NCBI GenBank assembly: GCA_030610225.1 | Contig: JAUWSD010000086.1 | Span: forward strand, 1-5,768 | Origin: Chloroflexota bacterium | Lineage (GTDB): Bacteria > Chloroflexota > Anaerolineae > Anaerolineales > UBA11579 | Length of the DNA stretch: 5,768 bases | Reading direction: 5' to 3' | Part shown: positions 4,510 to 5,768 of the stretch, in pieces | How positions within the stretch are numbered: the first letter of the stretch is position 1 | How the letters are laid out: every line of letters starts with the position of its first letter | Program-made: the position numbers and the translations under genes | Notes under the pieces: generated by a model | Database searches by the model: none | The model's input: only the letters and a program-made list of their open reading frames with translations | Told to the model about the DNA's origin: nothing

Positions 4510-5768
4510 ATGTACAAAGTATTATTGAGCATATCACGAAAATTTTGGCCCCAATTAGACATCCTACCGCTATCCCGCCAGATGGTTGCAGTAGGAGATG
4601 TATTCACCTCTATATATTGCTTTGTCTTATTTTTCATAGGCATCATCTGGCTGATATTAGAGACTAACTTCGATTTGATATTATCCAATATCCCTCTGTT
4701 GATTGTTTTTATTCTTTTTACAATCTTCTTCAATATTTACACTTACTTCATCATCATCGAATTTAGAAAGAACCGCTACGGGAGCGCGGATGGCGCCTTC
4801 GACAGTATGATGATCTGGGCAGCCTGCTTATTATTCGGCCCAGCAGCTCTTTGGATCATTATTACGATTAGCCTTGTTCGTTATTTCCTCGCATCAGAAA
4901 AAAGAGGCACAACCACAGCAAGATGGGATCAACTTCGCCATCTACTGCTCACTCTCAGCGGTTTCACAGTTCCATTCTTAATTGGCTTGAAAGTGTATGA
5001 GTTACTTGCATCTCCACAAGCATATCCAATTCCATCATTAGACATAAAATATTTATTAGCTGGCATATCAGGTATTATTGTTAATTTTATTGTCTTCGTT
5101 ATCATTTGGATCCCGACATACATTTATGCATTAAATACTCAGCGGATCATCACTCAGAAAAAAGATCATTCGCCCTTAACCCGGTTCTTCATTCTTGCCT
5201 TATCACTGCCAACCCTTGCCCATCCTTTTGCGATCCTCGCAGCTGGACTTTATTCACAGAATGGGTTTTATGTATTTCTTCTTCTCATTTCAGGCTTCAT
5301 GATCATTGCTCTATTTGCCAGAACATTCAGCAATATTTCTGAAAGTAATCGGCAGAAATCAAAACATCTCGAAAAACTTGAGGTGCTGGGCAGACAGCTG
5401 GTTGATGAAGTGGAAGGCAGCACAGGGATAAAAGAAGTATTGGCAGAACACCTCCCTAACCTGTTTCAATCAAGCCGCTTAGCGATCTGGTTAAAATCAG
5501 GACATCTGCTTTATAAAGACCCTCCAGATTGGGAACCTTACCTTGAAGACATCATTGCACATGTATCAAAAACTGAAGAACCTGAAGGGTACCTGCGAAA
5601 AGACACCCTTCCTTGGGATATTCATAACAAACTTCATAATCCAATCATTTCCTCACCAATATTTTCTGAGGATAAACAGGAACTTCTCGGGGGCATTTAT
5701 ATTGAGCTGAAGCAGCTTATCCAACCCTGGAACTGTGCTGCCCTGAACAATATGTTCCCTGCTGTAAA
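4510..5768 (+). CDS. Multi-spanning membrane sensor protein with GAF-like region, N-terminal part (runs off right edge)
   Basis: An open plus-strand frame runs from the ATG at 4510 to the window end without a stop, giving 419 residues. An in-frame TGA at 4498-4500 fixes the start at 4510 or later; no good ribosome site precedes it. Hydrophobic segments lie near residues 31-52, 61-83, 97-124, 143-165, 180-205, 226-250 and 252-272, so about seven membrane helices. The segment GAFDSMMIWAACLLFGPAAL (95-114) is reminiscent of MASE-type sensory membrane domains. A charged, helical stretch (about 275-300) follows, then a soluble region (about 300-419) with a GAF-like look, including SSRLAIWLKSGHLLY (321-335) and ELLGGIYIEL (391-400). 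This is the architecture of a membrane-bound signal transducer; the output domain (kinase, GGDEF, HD-GYP, cyclase or phosphatase) is outside the window, so no activity is assigned. It is divergent from the fructokinase. Confidence 0.8.
   Translation, partial: MYKVLLSISRKFWPQLDILPLSRQMVAVGDVFTSIYCFVLFFIGIIWLILETNFDLILSNIPLLIVFILFTIFFNIYTYFIIIEFRKNRYGSADGAFDSMMIWAACLLFGPAALWIIITISLVRYFLASEKRGTTTARWDQLRHLLLTLSGFTVPFLIGLKVYELLASPQAYPIPSLDIKYLLAGISGIIVNFIVFVIIWIPTYIYALNTQRIITQKKDHSPLTRFFILALSLPTLAHPFAILAAGLYSQNGFYVFLLLISGFMIIALFARTFSNISESNRQKSKHLEKLEVLGRQLVDEVEGSTGIKEVLAEHLPNLFQSSRLAIWLKSGHLLYKDPPDWEPYLEDIIAHVSKTEEPEGYLRKDTLPWDIHNKLHNPIISSPIFSEDKQELLGGIYIELKQLIQPWNCAALNNMFPAV

Noticed and set aside
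4401..4733. Minus-strand open frame of 110 codons upstream of the fructokinase
   Set aside because: It crosses the divergent promoter region and lies antisense to the membrane sensor gene. Its sequence has no domain-like pattern and no ribosome site.
4929..5342. Short frames on both strands (minus 4929-5123, plus 5106-5342)
   Set aside because: Both overlap the membrane sensor frame, which is continuous through them and has coherent hydrophobic segments.

Overview
This is an ordinary-looking bacterial chromosome segment of moderate, slightly AT-rich composition. It has Shine-Dalgarno-led genes (GGAGG), sigma70-type -10 boxes, a Tat-type signal peptide and a glycine riboswitch. The protein styles suggest a member of the Chloroflexota (Anaerolineae-like): a ROK fructokinase beside a Tat-exported VanW-like protein, split glycine dehydrogenase subunits, and a large membrane sensor. 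That placement is an impression only, with low confidence; no marker gene is present.

Layout from left to right. (1) Positions 1-1329, minus strand: the glycine cleavage genes gcvH (complete) and gcvPA (its N-terminal 312 residues; it runs off the left edge), two bases apart. (2) Positions 1330-1653: the control region of this operon, read on the minus strand. It holds a near-consensus promoter overlapped by a perfect 8-6-8 palindrome, a tandem two-aptamer glycine riboswitch, a terminator hairpin with a U tract, and the gcvH ribosome binding site. The 5' P1 strand of aptamer 2 can form a ten-pair helix with that ribosome binding site, so glycine may control both termination and translation start. 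(3) Positions 1654-4383, minus strand: a probable two-gene unit. A ROK-family fructokinase, most likely starting at TTG, is followed after 33 bases by a 595-residue exported protein with a VanW-like domain and an unrecognised C-terminal half. (4) Positions 4384-4509: a divergent intergenic region with a perfect TATAAT on each strand. (5) From 4510 to the right edge, plus strand: the first 419 residues of a multi-spanning membrane protein with a cytoplasmic coiled-coil/GAF-like region, probably a signalling protein whose output domain lies outside the window.

Functionally, the gcv genes encode glycine degradation to CO2, ammonia and a C1 unit on tetrahydrofolate, switched on by excess glycine. 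The fructokinase feeds fructose 6-phosphate into glycolysis. The VanW-like protein probably acts at the cell envelope, but its reaction is unknown. I see no mobile element, CRISPR array, tRNA or rRNA. The most interesting parts are the riboswitch expression platform, the palindromic promoter and the VanW-like protein.
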